DNA of 64,000 bases from Acetobacter garciniae. Its GTDB lineage: Bacteria > Pseudomonadota > Alphaproteobacteria > Acetobacterales > Acetobacteraceae. Made by a program: the position numbers and the translations under genes. Location of the stretch: the NCBI RefSeq assembly GCF_017377735.1, contig NZ_JAFVMH010000003.1, positions 267,498-331,497 on the forward strand, written 5' to 3'. The notes beneath the pieces are model-generated. The model had not been told where the DNA came from and did no database searches. It was given only the letters and a program-made list of their open reading frames with translations. Positions 8,548-17,856 of the stretch are shown here, in pieces; within the stretch, counting starts at the first letter, position 1; each line of letters starts with the position of its first letter.

Positions 8548-9660
8548 TTACTGGAATGGCCATTCTGCCAGGTGGTTCGGCAGGTTCAGCCAGCCTGTCG
8601 TTGTATGCAGGAGGTAGGCGATATCATATGGAAAGACAGACCATTTGGGGCGGCCCATCCAGACCCAACTCAAAGGCATGAGGCTCCATGCGGTCAGGAG
8701 CAATGAGGCTTCGCGCCGGGATATTGTCTCCAGGAAATCGGGATTCGAAAGCCAGTAAACATACAATAAGGGAAAGGTTACGATCGCAAGAACCCGGGTC
8801 TGGTCTTCGACAATGGCAAGTAAAGGGCATAAAAACGACAGGGCGACAAAAAAAGGAATGGATTTTTTTCCGTAATCGGAAAATTTCAGGGCGACCATCC
8901 ATCCAAGGCCCAGAACGGACCACAGGATATATTGGAAGTGGAAGCAGAATTCATTAATGATCCTATCAAAGCTCTTTGATAAATAATAGACTCTTCCAGA
9001 ATTGACGGTGATGTGATGGGCGTGGAATATCCCTAAAAGGATTATTTTTCCACAAATGACGCCGAGAAAAAAGACGAGGCAGAATGATTGTGAGAATTTC
9101 AGTTTAACATTGAATTTTTTATTCAATGTCGTGGCCAGTACCAGGCCCAGAGTTGCAAAAAAACCTTGTTCGAAATGCTGCATGCCCAGAAGGGTGCCGC
9201 TGATAAACGTAACAGGCAGCGTTTCTGGGAATGCGAGAGTAAGCATCATAAGGAATAACGTGATTGAATCCGTGCTTATCCAGAAATAAGCCGTTGCGGA
9301 TACAGGTAAAATGCTAAAAACAACAATCGCAATTCGCGCGGTCCCGTTCGGAAAATGCGCAAAGGCCGTCCTTATGAAAAGAAATGTAAAAGCGAAGGAA
9401 AAAAAGAGATGGAACAGTAAAAAACCCGCGGCATGGTTTGCACCAATCGTCCAGGCTACGAAAGGGCCAAGCCAGTTCCAGAACAGGTACTGTGCATTGG
9501 GATCGGTAAACGGATTGACGAAAGGGTTCTGGGCAATGAGGCGCGATGCCTTCAAGTTGGGAATATACCACAGGCCAGTCTTGAATAATTCCAGGAACCC
9601 GATGGAAAAAAGAAACTTCCACAACGATGTCTCGAATATAAATTTTTCGATTTTATCCAT
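8548..9660 (-). CDS. polytopic membrane protein of unknown function
   Basis: About 370 residues with roughly eight to ten hydrophobic segments, for example FLLFHLFFSFAFTFLFI and VLAIVTFPLLYVYWL. I do not recognise the family; the layout (a loop with NPFVNPF and PNAQYLFWNW, then many helices) resembles membrane glycosyltransferase-like or polysaccharide-export proteins, but no catalytic motif can be named. It is clearly richer in A+T than its neighbours, suggesting recent acquisition. The ATG at 9660 is preferred to an in-frame TTG at 9669. A methyltransferase gene lies upstream on the same strand. Confidence 0.7.
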   Translation of the reverse strand: MDKIEKFIFETSLWKFLFSIGFLELFKTGLWYIPNLKASRLIAQNPFVNPFTDPNAQYLFWNWLGPFVAWTIGANHAAGFLLFHLFFSFAFTFLFIRTAFAHFPNGTARIAIVVFSILPVSATAYFWISTDSITLFLMMLTLAFPETLPVTFISGTLLGMQHFEQGFFATLGLVLATTLNKKFNVKLKFSQSFCLVFFLGVICGKIILLGIFHAHHITVNSGRVYYLSKSFDRIINEFCFHFQYILWSVLGLGWMVALKFSDYGKKSIPFFVALSFLCPLLAIVEDQTRVLAIVTFPLLYVYWLSNPDFLETISRREASLLLTAWSLMPLSWVWMGRPKWSVFPYDIAYLLHTTTGWLNLPNHLAEWPFQ

Positions 9661-9734
9661 AGTCGGCAAGTAATCTGGTCCTGTTAAATATAGCTTGAAT
9701 TTTAAAATGGGAAAGAGCGATCGGGTATGGGGTT

Positions 9735-10532
9735 TTACCTGACTCGGTGGAAAAAGGCCGAATGGGCGGGGGTGCTTTTTCGGTGCCGTTTCATGGGCTC
9801 GAAACCGTATTGGGCGAAAAGCATGTTCAGGTTGGTTTCATTGAACCATTGCAGATGTTCGGGGGGGCAGATATCCGACCATTCCGCAATATTGGCCGGG
9901 GTCGTGTGGTGGCCTGCATCGGGGGCGGACAGGTAGACGACCGAACCTGGTCGTGTAATGGCGTGAACCGTTGTCATGAATTCGTCCGGGCTGCGTAAAT
10001 GCTCAAGCAGTTCCGATGAAAAGACAAAATCGAACTGGCGGCCGCGGCCTGCGAACGCTGACAGGCCTTCAGCATAAAATGTCTGGCGCGGAAAATGCTT
10101 TTTTGCAAAGGCGATGCTGTTCGCGCTGACATCCACCCCCACGCCGCTGCGTGCGAACCGGCACAGGGCTGCAAGCATATGCCCGCCCCCGCAGCCCAGA
10201 TCCACGATATCGCGGTTGAAGATATAGGGAATGAAAGGCAGGCTCCGCCAGAAGGCCCGCCAGCGGCGCGAACGGTCCTTGGGGTAGAAATCCGCATTGG
10301 CCGCGCGATAGTTGGTGGCATAATATTCCACGATCTGGGCATCCGAAGGCATGGGATGCACGAACAGGAAGTCGCATTTCGTACACTGGACGATCGGATA
10401 ACCATCCTTTTCGAAACACTTATGGCTCGGTGCGTGGCAGATCGGGCATGGCGTGGGCGTGGGCTCGGGCTCGGCGGCGGATGGCGGGGTCGCGTTTGCG
10501 GAAAGCTCGGTGGGCAGCACGTCTTGGACCAT
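9735..10532 (-). CDS. class I SAM-dependent methyltransferase with N-terminal zinc ribbon
   Basis: 265 residues. After a proline-rich leader, CPICHAPSHKCFEKDGYPIV and CTKCDFLFV give a CxxC...CxxC zinc ribbon. The methyltransferase domain follows with motif I DIVDLGCGGGHML, a second strand GVGVDVSANSIAFA and FDFVFSSELLEHL. Such zinc-ribbon C-methyltransferases usually act on sugar nucleotides or surface polysaccharide and occur in glycan clusters. It is 74 bp upstream of the membrane protein on the same strand, so the two probably form a unit. Confidence 0.8.
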   Translation of the reverse strand: MVQDVLPTELSANATPPSAAEPEPTPTPCPICHAPSHKCFEKDGYPIVQCTKCDFLFVHPMPSDAQIVEYYATNYRAANADFYPKDRSRRWRAFWRSLPFIPYIFNRDIVDLGCGGGHMLAALCRFARSGVGVDVSANSIAFAKKHFPRQTFYAEGLSAFAGRGRQFDFVFSSELLEHLRSPDEFMTTVHAITRPGSVVYLSAPDAGHHTTPANIAEWSDICPPEHLQWFNETNLNMLFAQYGFEPMKRHRKSTPAHSAFFHRVR

Positions 10533-10771
10533 GGTATCGCCTTGTCTTGTCGCCTTGCAGCCGGGGCCACCGGCCGCGTGCTGTGCTGATTGCCCTCAGT
10601 CTACCCGGCAGGGCGGTTTGTTGCGCACTCAAACTGTTATGATAGACTATGCCATGATTAGCACATGAACCGGCCGCGACCAAATCCGTGCCGGCCATGG
10701 GTGGGCGTCCGGCGGGCGGGTTTGTGGCCGTGACGTCGGGCGTCCGCATGCAACATGGGGAAGGAAAAGCC

Positions 10772-11575
10772 ATGCAGTTGGATGCGCAGAGCCCGGAATG
10801 GTACCGGGCCCGGTACGAGCAGATGCGCGAACGCGCACGGCAGGCGGACAGGCAGCCCCGCCCGGCCCACCGGCCCGTTCCCATGGACGAGACGGCCGTG
10901 CTGGCGCGCGAGAATGTTGCGGGCGGGTGGTACTGGAGCACCTATCTGCCCCGTGGACAGGCTTTGCGGCTGGTCAACACGGCGGGCAATCACGGTGTTG
11001 CCGTGATGCTATGGAACGCGAATGACGTCAGCGAGCGTTACAACCCCGCCGATACGATCAAGCAGCAATGGACCACGCGCATTACGGCGGGGCATGTGCT
11101 GTTATCGGACATGGAGCGTGTTCTGGCCTCGGTCCTGAACGATAGCTGCGGGCATTGCGACACGCTGGTGGGGGGCAGTTCGCCGGACAGCAATGCCCGC
11201 AACTTCGGGGATGCACGCCTGCGCAACACGCGCGATAACATGCGCCTGATCGTGGGCAAGCACGGGATGGATGTGCGGGATATTCCCGTCTGTATCTCGT
11301 TCTTCTCGCATGTGCAGGTGGATGGGGACGGACGTTTTTCCTGGGTGGAAGGTGGTGTCCGCGCAGGCGATCATGTCGATCTGCGGGCGGAAATGAACCT
11401 GCTGGTGGGTGTGTCCAACTGCCCGCATCCGTTCAGTTCCCACACCACCTACAACCCCGGCCCGATCGAGGTGGTGCGCTGGCAGGCTCCGCCACCCGGC
11501 GCGGGCGATCCACGCGCCCTGGCGGGCGAGGAAATGCGCCGTGCCTTCGATGCGACAGATGCCCTGTTCGCCTGA
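10772..11575 (+). CDS. DUF1989 protein, carboxyguanidine deiminase subunit / urea carboxylase-associated protein 1
   Basis: 267 residues with the UAAP1-type pattern SERYNPADTIKQQWTT, GHVLLSDMERVLASVLNDS and CGHCDTLVGGSS, the Cys and His being likely metal ligands. DUF1989 pairs beside urea/guanidine carboxylase have been shown in other bacteria to hydrolyse carboxyguanidine to allophanate and ammonia. Start is the ATG at 10772, with GGGAAGGA upstream; an earlier in-frame ATG (10688) lacks this. Paired with the next gene 18 bp downstream. No carboxylase, allophanate hydrolase or transporter is present in the window. Confidence 0.8.
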   Translation: MQLDAQSPEWYRARYEQMRERARQADRQPRPAHRPVPMDETAVLARENVAGGWYWSTYLPRGQALRLVNTAGNHGVAVMLWNANDVSERYNPADTIKQQWTTRITAGHVLLSDMERVLASVLNDSCGHCDTLVGGSSPDSNARNFGDARLRNTRDNMRLIVGKHGMDVRDIPVCISFFSHVQVDGDGRFSWVEGGVRAGDHVDLRAEMNLLVGVSNCPHPFSSHTTYNPGPIEVVRWQAPPPGAGDPRALAGEEMRRAFDATDALFA

Positions 11576-11593
11576 TACGGGAGAGTACGAAAA

Positions 11594-12223
11594 ATGACCG
11601 ATATATCAGGCAGGATCGTTCTTGATGCTGTTATTCCGGCCCGGGCACCCTGGTCCGCCGTGGTCAGGCAGGGGCAGGTGCTGCGCATTATCGATACGCA
11701 CGGCCAGCAGGCGGTGGATGCGCTGTTCTACAACGCCCATGCCTATCACGAACGGTACAGCGTGCAGGAAACGCTGATCAACCAGGGTTCGGCCTATATC
11801 GGGCTGGGAACGGCACTGTATTCGAGCGAAAGCCGCGTGCTCATGTCCGTGGTGGCGGATACCTGCGGGCGGCACGATACGGTGGCCGGCGCATGCAGTT
11901 GCGAAGGCAATGCCGTGCGCTTTGGCCCCCAGACCCGCTACATGCATGCCTGCCGCGAGAATTTTCTGCTCGAACTGGCGCGGTACGGCATGAGCAAGCG
12001 CGATATCGTCAGCAACGTCAATTTCTTCATGAACGTGCCGATCCTGCAAAACGGTGAACTGGCGATCGATGACGGTATTTCCGAACCCGGCGGCTATGTG
12101 GACCTGCTGGCCCATATGGACACGCTGGTCGTGCTGTCCAACTGCCCGCAGGTGAACAATCCGTGCAATGGCTTCACCCCCACGCCCATTCGCGTCATCA
12201 TCAGCGAGGGGCCGCGATCCTGA
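11594..12223 (+). CDS. DUF1989 protein, carboxyguanidine deiminase subunit / urea carboxylase-associated protein 2
   Basis: 209 residues, paralogous to the preceding protein: HERYSVQETLINQGSAYIG, SESRVLMSVVADTCGRHDTV, ACSCEGNAVRFG and VLSNCPQVNNPCNGFTPTPI. This is the UAAP2 pattern. The two paralogues are expected to form a hetero-oligomer. It is followed by phosphotransacetylase and acetate kinase on the same strand after 102 bp, so whether these share a transcript is open. Confidence 0.8.
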   Translation: MTDISGRIVLDAVIPARAPWSAVVRQGQVLRIIDTHGQQAVDALFYNAHAYHERYSVQETLINQGSAYIGLGTALYSSESRVLMSVVADTCGRHDTVAGACSCEGNAVRFGPQTRYMHACRENFLLELARYGMSKRDIVSNVNFFMNVPILQNGELAIDDGISEPGGYVDLLAHMDTLVVLSNCPQVNNPCNGFTPTPIRVIISEGPRS

Positions 12224-12325
12224 GCCCTGCGTCATGTCGTGATTTTTGCTTGGCGGTCGTCCGCGCTACCATGCGCCTGACCGTCCGGGAACTGACGTGG
12301 CGGGGAGTGTAAGGAACGCAGCGGC

Positions 12326-13495
12326 ATGACACAGCACAAGGGGTGGGAAAAAGGGCCGGACCCCATGGAACAGCGCGCCCGTTACACGGCCCATGCGGCG
12401 GATATCTCGGCTCCGGCTGGTGGGGGAGGTGGCCCGGGTGCGCATGACCGGCAGGCCCCGAAGGCGGACGACCCCGCAGCCACCGCACACCGGGAGGATG
12501 CCGAGAGCCTGCACGCCTTTACCCGGCTGATCGCCCGTGCGTCGAACGGGGCAGGCGCATCGGCAGCGCCCCCTGCCATGGCGGTGGTCTGGCCGTGCGA
12601 ACAGCATGCGCTGGAAGCGGCGGTGGATGCCGCGCGGGCGGGTATTGCAACGCCCGTCCTGGTGGGTTGTGCGCGTACGATCGGGGCTGTGGCCCGGCAT
12701 GCGGGGCTGGACCTGCATGGCTGCGCGATCGAGGACACATCCACCCCCCAGGCCGCGGCGGAGACAGCGGTGGCCATGGTGCATGCGGGCCGTGCGCACG
12801 CGCTCATGAAAGGCAGCCTGCATACGGACAATCTGATGCACGCCATCGTCGCACCCCAAACGGGGTTGTGTACGCAAAGGCGGGTCAGCCACGTCTTTAT
12901 CATCGCCACCGCCCGGTATGATGAGCTGCTTTTCGTGACCGATGCCGCCATCAACATCGCCCCGGACCTGATGGCCAAGCGCGATATCGTGCAAAACGCC
13001 ATCGACCTGCATGTGGGGCTGGGCCTTGGCACGCCGCGCGTGGCGCTTCTTTCGGCGGTGGAAACGCTCAACCCCCGTATCCAGGGCACGATCGATGCCG
13101 CCTGCCTGTGCAAGATGGCCGAACGCGGGCAGATTACCGGCGGCTTGCTGGACGGCCCGCTGGCCATGGACAACGCGGTGGACCCCCAGGCCGCACGGAT
13201 CAAGGGCATTGTCTCCCCCGTGGCGGGGCGGGCCCAGATTCTCGTCGCCCCGGATCTGGAGGCCGGCAACATGCTGGCCAAGAACCTGATCTACATGACG
13301 CAGGCGGATTCGGCGGGGCTGGTGCTGGGGGCCAAGGTGCCCGTGGTGCTGACCAGCCGGGCCGACAGCGTGCGCGCCCGCATGGCCTCCATCGCCATGG
13401 GGGCGGTTTACGCGCGCTACCTGGCCACGCGGGCGGATGGGGGGCAGGGCCACACATCCGCCCGCGACCCGGCCCGTTCGCGGACCGGCGGCTGA
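12326..13495 (+). CDS. pta: phosphate acetyl/butyryltransferase
   Basis: Interconverts acyl-CoA and acyl phosphate. 389 residues: a low-complexity leader of about 60 residues, then a PTA/PTB domain with HALMKGSLHTDNLM, FVTDAAINIAPDLMAKRDI, VALLSAVETLNPRIQGT and ITGGLLDGPLAMDNAV. The short single-domain form is of the PtaB type. AAGGA lies ten bases before the ATG. Acetate kinase follows 17 bp later, so the pair can make ATP from acetyl-CoA or run in reverse to activate acetate. Specificity for acetyl rather than butyryl is inferred from the partner. Confidence 0.87.
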   Translation: MTQHKGWEKGPDPMEQRARYTAHAADISAPAGGGGGPGAHDRQAPKADDPAATAHREDAESLHAFTRLIARASNGAGASAAPPAMAVVWPCEQHALEAAVDAARAGIATPVLVGCARTIGAVARHAGLDLHGCAIEDTSTPQAAAETAVAMVHAGRAHALMKGSLHTDNLMHAIVAPQTGLCTQRRVSHVFIIATARYDELLFVTDAAINIAPDLMAKRDIVQNAIDLHVGLGLGTPRVALLSAVETLNPRIQGTIDAACLCKMAERGQITGGLLDGPLAMDNAVDPQAARIKGIVSPVAGRAQILVAPDLEAGNMLAKNLIYMTQADSAGLVLGAKVPVVLTSRADSVRARMASIAMGAVYARYLATRADGGQGHTSARDPARSRTGG

Positions 13496-13512
13496 GTACG
13501 GCAGGCACGGAT

Positions 13513-14733
13513 ATGGTCCAGCTTGTCATGGCCCTGAACGCGGGGTCTTCGAGCGTGAAGTTTTCCGTCTGCCGGGCTGGCGAAGGCGTGCGGGCCCAGG
13601 CCGTGGGGCCGGTGGAGACCGTGCTGGCGGGCCAGGTCGAACGGATCGGCATTGCCCCGCGGCTGAGCCTGCATGACGGGGCGGGCACGGTACTCGCGGA
13701 GCGGAGATGGGCCGAAGCGGACGTGCCTTTCGCAACTCTGCTGGCGGAAATCCTGGCCCAGCTCGACCGTACCCTGGGCGGGCAGGCCATAACCGCCCTT
13801 GGCCACCGCGTGGTGCATGGCGGCCCCGATCACGCAGCCCCGCAGCGTGTCACGCCCGAACTGATCGCAGCACTTGAAGCCCTGACACCGCTGGCCCCGT
13901 TGCACATGCCCCATAACCTGGCCCCCATGCGGGCCATGGCCGCCCTGCGCCCCGATCTGCCGCAGGTGGCGTGTTTCGATACGGCGTTTCACCACGACCT
14001 GCCCTTATGTGCCCGGCGCTTCGCACTGCCGCAGTGTTACGAGGCCGACGGGATCAGGCGGTACGGCTTTCATGGCCTGTCCTATGACTATGTGGCGCGC
14101 TACCTGCGGCATGCCCTGCCGCATCTGGCGCAAGGGCGTGTGGTCGTGGCCCATCTGGGCAGCGGGGCCAGCCTGTGCGCGCTATCGGGCGGGCGCAGCA
14201 TGGATACGACCATGGGGTTCTCGCCGCTGGACGGGCTGATCATGGGCACGCGCTGCGGCGCGCTGGACCCGGCTATCGTGCTCTACCTGCAGGAGCATTA
14301 CGGCCTGGGCATCGAGGCTATACGAACCCTGCTGTACCAGAAATCGGGCCTGCTGGCGTTATCGGGCGGGTTGTCGAGTGACATGCATGTCCTGCTGGGC
14401 GATCCGTCCCCACTGGCGGCGCAGGCGGTGGAACAGTTCGTCTACCGGCTGGCCCAGGATGCCGCGGCCATGGTCAGCGCGCTGGGCGGGGTGGACGGCT
14501 TCGTGTTCACCGCCGGTATCGGCGAGCACGAACCCCCCATTCGCGCCCGTCTTGCCCAAAGCCTGGCCTGGCTGGGCATGCGGATCGATGCGGGTGCCAA
14601 TGCGCGCAATAGCGGGCTGATCAGCACGGCGGACAGCGCCATGGAGGTGCATGTACTCCCCACGGATGAGGACGCCATGATCGTCCTGCATACGACCGAG
14701 CTTTTATCCGCGCAGGGTGGGCCTGCGGCCTGA
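13513..14733 (+). CDS. ackA: acetate kinase
   Basis: Transfers phosphate between acetyl phosphate and ADP. The 406-residue protein has the ASKHA motifs: ALNAGSSSVKFSV at the N-terminus, RVVHGGPDH, RRYGFHGLSYDYVA, VVAHLGSGASLCAL, MDTTMGFSPLDGLIMGTRCG and VFTAGIGEHEP. The frame runs open upstream, but the ATG at 13513 puts the first motif at the usual place. A strong hairpin follows at 14737-14766. Confidence 0.94.
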   Translation: MVQLVMALNAGSSSVKFSVCRAGEGVRAQAVGPVETVLAGQVERIGIAPRLSLHDGAGTVLAERRWAEADVPFATLLAEILAQLDRTLGGQAITALGHRVVHGGPDHAAPQRVTPELIAALEALTPLAPLHMPHNLAPMRAMAALRPDLPQVACFDTAFHHDLPLCARRFALPQCYEADGIRRYGFHGLSYDYVARYLRHALPHLAQGRVVVAHLGSGASLCALSGGRSMDTTMGFSPLDGLIMGTRCGALDPAIVLYLQEHYGLGIEAIRTLLYQKSGLLALSGGLSSDMHVLLGDPSPLAAQAVEQFVYRLAQDAAAMVSALGGVDGFVFTAGIGEHEPPIRARLAQSLAWLGMRIDAGANARNSGLISTADSAMEVHVLPTDEDAMIVLHTTELLSAQGGPAA

Positions 14734-14736
14734 CGG

Positions 14737-14766
14737 GCAAGGCCGGAACATATGGGCCGGCCTTGC
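14737..14766 (+). terminator. hairpin terminator after acetate kinase
   Basis: GCAAGGCCGG (14737-14746) pairs perfectly with CCGGCCTTGC (14757-14766) around a ten-base loop, immediately after the ackA stop. The T run is weak. Confidence 0.6.
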
Positions 14767-14931
14767 GTTGTCTGCTGTGGCCATGCACCCTCATGCCCGC
14801 GCGGTTGCCCGGCCCTTGCAGCAAAGGGGGGCGTGCCGTGCGGTCTATCGGTCAAGCTTGAGGCGGGCAGGAATAGGCTTTATGGATCAAAGTGATATGT
14901 GCCGTTTTTATTCTGGTGGATATGATTTGAC

Positions 14932-16395
14932 ATGACAGACAAGAGTGTTCCCGCCAGTCAAGGCGGTGTTTCCTATTCCGGCACGGTGGTGCCTGTTATT
15001 CTTTCCGGCGGGTCGGGCAGCAGGTTGTGGCCGGTATCGCGCAAGAGCTACCCCAAGCAGTTCTGGCCCCTGCTGGGCGAGAAAACCCTTTTGCAGGAAA
15101 CCGCCCTGCGCGGACAAAAGGCCGGGCTGGGCGCACCCGTCATTGTCAGCAATGCCGAACATCGCTTCGTTATTGCCGAGCAACTGCGTGAAGCCGGGGT
15201 GCATGACGCGCGAATCCTGCTTGAACCGGTCGGTCGCAATTCCGCCCCGGCCATTGCGGCGGCGGCCTTCACCATTGCCGAACAGGACCCCGATGCCGTG
15301 CTGTGGGTCATGGCGGCGGATGCGGCCATTTCCGATCATGGGAGCCTTAAATCCGGCCTCGATGCGGCGGTGGCGGCGGCCCGCAAGGGGTATATCGTCA
15401 CCTTCGGCATAAAGCCCACCCGGCCCGAGACCGGGTACGGCTATATCGAACAGGGCACCGCGCTCGACGGCGTGGACGGCGTCTATGCCGTGGCCCGCTT
15501 TGTGGAAAAACCCGATGCCGCCACGGCGGAACATCTGGCGGGGCAGGGCAATTACCTGTGGAATTCGGGCATGTTCGTTGCCAGCGCCGCCACGTTCCTG
15601 AGCGAGATCGAAAAGTTCGAGCCCGCCTTGTACGCCTGCGTGCAGCAGGCCGTGGCACAACGCAAGACCGACATGGATTTCGAACGCCTGGATCCGGAAA
15701 GCTTCAAGAAAGCGCCTGATATTTCGGTGGACTACGCGGTGGCGGAACGCACGACGCGCGCAGCAGTCGTCCCGGCCGGCTTTGGCTGGTCCGATATCGG
15801 CAGTTGGGACGCCCTGTGGGAACTGGGCGACAAGGATGCAAGCGGCAATGTCGCGGTGGGCGATGTGCTTTTGCAGGATGTGCGCAATTCCTATGTCCGC
15901 ACGAACGGGGTGCTGACCGTGGCCCTGGGGGTGGAAAACCTGATCGTGGTCGTAACGCAGGATGCCGTGCTGGTTGCCGACAAGGCCCATGCGCAGGATG
16001 TGAAGACCGTTGTGCAGCGCCTGAAGGATACGGGCCGGCCCGAAGCGGAGAACCATCGCCTGATCTACCGGCCCTGGGGTTTTTACGAAGGGCTGATCGA
16101 AGGGCGGCGTTTCCAGGTCAAGCGGATCGTGGTCAATCCGGGGCAGAAACTGTCCCTGCAAAAGCACTTTCACCGGTCGGAACACTGGGTCGTGGTCGGT
16201 GGCACGGCGATCGTGACCCGTGGGGAGGAGGAAATTCTCCTGCATGAGAACGAAAGCGTCTACCTGCCGCTGGGCATCATGCACCGGCTGGAAAACCCCG
16301 GCCGCATTCCCCTGACCCTGATCGAGGTGCAGTCCGGCGCGTATCTGGGCGAAGACGATATCGTCCGGGTGGAAGATATCTACAGCCGCCCCTGA
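14932..16395 (+). CDS. manC: mannose-1-phosphate guanylyltransferase / mannose-6-phosphate isomerase
   Basis: Makes GDP-mannose, precursor of exopolysaccharides such as acetan in acetic acid bacteria. 487 residues: the nucleotidyltransferase domain has LSGGSGSRLWPVSRKSYPKQ, FVEKPD and NSGMFV, and the C-terminal cupin (isomerase) domain has RPWGFYEGLIEG, LSLQKHFHRSEHW (metal-binding histidines) and LPLGIMHRLENPG. No other polysaccharide gene is adjacent. The AT-rich stretch 14880-14931 probably carries its promoter. Confidence 0.93.
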   Translation: MTDKSVPASQGGVSYSGTVVPVILSGGSGSRLWPVSRKSYPKQFWPLLGEKTLLQETALRGQKAGLGAPVIVSNAEHRFVIAEQLREAGVHDARILLEPVGRNSAPAIAAAAFTIAEQDPDAVLWVMAADAAISDHGSLKSGLDAAVAAARKGYIVTFGIKPTRPETGYGYIEQGTALDGVDGVYAVARFVEKPDAATAEHLAGQGNYLWNSGMFVASAATFLSEIEKFEPALYACVQQAVAQRKTDMDFERLDPESFKKAPDISVDYAVAERTTRAAVVPAGFGWSDIGSWDALWELGDKDASGNVAVGDVLLQDVRNSYVRTNGVLTVALGVENLIVVVTQDAVLVADKAHAQDVKTVVQRLKDTGRPEAENHRLIYRPWGFYEGLIEGRRFQVKRIVVNPGQKLSLQKHFHRSEHWVVVGGTAIVTRGEEEILLHENESVYLPLGIMHRLENPGRIPLTLIEVQSGAYLGEDDIVRVEDIYSRP

Positions 16396-16443
16396 TCCTG
16401 CCGTCTGCGGTCCTGTAGCCCCTGCCTGTCGCTCCCCCGCCCT

Positions 16444-17739
16444 TCAGCCCGGCGTGGGGGCGGCCAGGGCAAGGGCCGCGGCGGTGGCTACATCCTGGCG
16501 CAGCTTCACCACCGATGCCTTGCCGTCGGGGTGGACACGGTTGGTCAGGATCAGGACAAAGCCGCGGGTTTCGGGCACCAGCCACAGCGACGTGCCCGTA
16601 AAGCCCGTATGCCCGAACGAGGTAGGCGGAAAATACGCCCCGCGCGGTGTGGAATAATGGGTGGCGATATCCCAGCCCAGCCCGCGCAGGTCGGGTTTGC
16701 CTGCCGGTTGCTGGGGGGTGGACATCAGCACGACCGTATCGGTTCGTAAGGGAAAAGGGCTAGGCAGGCCTACACGTTTGTCCAGCAGGGCCTGGGCATA
16801 GCGGATCATGTCATCGGCGCAGGAAAACAGCCCGGCATGGCCCGCCACCCCGCCCATGCGCCGCGCGGTGGGATCATGCACGACACCGCGCAGAAGGTGG
16901 CCATTTTCGTCATATTGCGTGGGGGCAATGCGGGCGATCAGGCCCGCCTGCGGGTTGAAGACGGACTGCTTCAGGCCCAGCGGTGCAAGAATATGGCGGC
17001 TGGCATACTGCGCCAGGGGCTGGCCAGTCAGTTTTTCGACAATCAGCCCAAGGGTTATGAAATTGATATCGCTATACACGAAGCGTTCCCCTGGCAGGTT
17101 GACCGGGCGGGTTTCCGTGACAAGCTGAATAGCCCGCGCGCGCCCCTGCCATCGCGTGTCGAGCGGGAGGTCGGGGGCCAGGCCGGAATAATGGGTCAAC
17201 AGCAGGCGGATGGTAATGTCCTGCTTGCCGTTTGCTGCGAACCACGGCAGGTAACGGGCTGCGGGCGTATCCAGCCCGACCAGCCCGCGTTCGAAAAGCT
17301 GCATGATGGCGGGCGCGGTTATCAGAACCTTGGTCAGGGACGCCATGTCGAACAGCGTGTCCCATGTCATGGGCTCGGGCGTGGGGGTCAGGGCACGCTG
17401 GCCGAACACGCCTTTCCACAACACGCGCCCTTCATGGCCAATGGCGGCGACCGCGCCGGGTGTCTTGCCCGTGGCAATGGCGTTATGAAAAATCTCTTCC
17501 ACCTGCGTGAAGCGTTCATCGCCCACCGGCGGGGCCGGCACGGTGTGCTGCGCTGTGGCTAACGGGTCGGCCCCCACGCCGGGCCCCACGTCAGCCCCGG
17601 CTGACGTGACAGGTGGGCCCGATGTCGGCCCTGCCATGGCCGCGCGGGGCCGGGTGGCCAGAACGCCAGAAACCAGCAGGGACTGCACAAGGCCGGATCG
17701 CACAAGGCCGCGCCGGGTCCACAGGAACGGGGGAGACAT
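16444..17739 (-). CDS. serine hydrolase, beta-lactamase fold (EstB/class C type), exported
   Basis: 431 residues. The N-terminus TRRGLVRSGLVQSLLVSGVLATRPRAAMAG looks like a twin-arginine-type signal, so export is likely. The catalytic Ser-x-x-Lys is in MASLTKVLI, the Tyr box is YSDINFITLGLIVE, and the third box is FGHTGFTGTSLW (HTG in place of KTG). This pattern is usual for esterases and D-alanyl peptidases such as EstB rather than true antibiotic-destroying beta-lactamases. Start at 17739 is preferred to an upstream in-frame codon because it gives the signal sequence. Convergent with manC. Confidence 0.82.
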   Translation of the reverse strand: MSPPFLWTRRGLVRSGLVQSLLVSGVLATRPRAAMAGPTSGPPVTSAGADVGPGVGADPLATAQHTVPAPPVGDERFTQVEEIFHNAIATGKTPGAVAAIGHEGRVLWKGVFGQRALTPTPEPMTWDTLFDMASLTKVLITAPAIMQLFERGLVGLDTPAARYLPWFAANGKQDITIRLLLTHYSGLAPDLPLDTRWQGRARAIQLVTETRPVNLPGERFVYSDINFITLGLIVEKLTGQPLAQYASRHILAPLGLKQSVFNPQAGLIARIAPTQYDENGHLLRGVVHDPTARRMGGVAGHAGLFSCADDMIRYAQALLDKRVGLPSPFPLRTDTVVLMSTPQQPAGKPDLRGLGWDIATHYSTPRGAYFPPTSFGHTGFTGTSLWLVPETRGFVLILTNRVHPDGKASVVKLRQDVATAAALALAAPTPG

Positions 17740-17856
17740 AGCCGGGATCGAGCCTTTCGGTTTGCGTTGACCTGCCAGACGGTTTTGCGCGCACAAAGGG
17801 ACAGCACAGCCCATGGACCGCAGAACAATTCACCAAGCCCGGGGGGGGCATGGGCC

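Noticed and set aside
8741..8760. An 11-base match to the tRNA-Glu T arm on the minus strand, as a possible second attachment site
   Set aside because: It lies inside the membrane protein coding sequence, lacks the rest of the tRNA 3' end and is explained by chance and coding constraint.
10533..10771. Guanidine riboswitch before the DUF1989 pair
   Set aside because: Neither the paired ACGR-loop hairpins nor the ykkC-type conserved blocks were visible.
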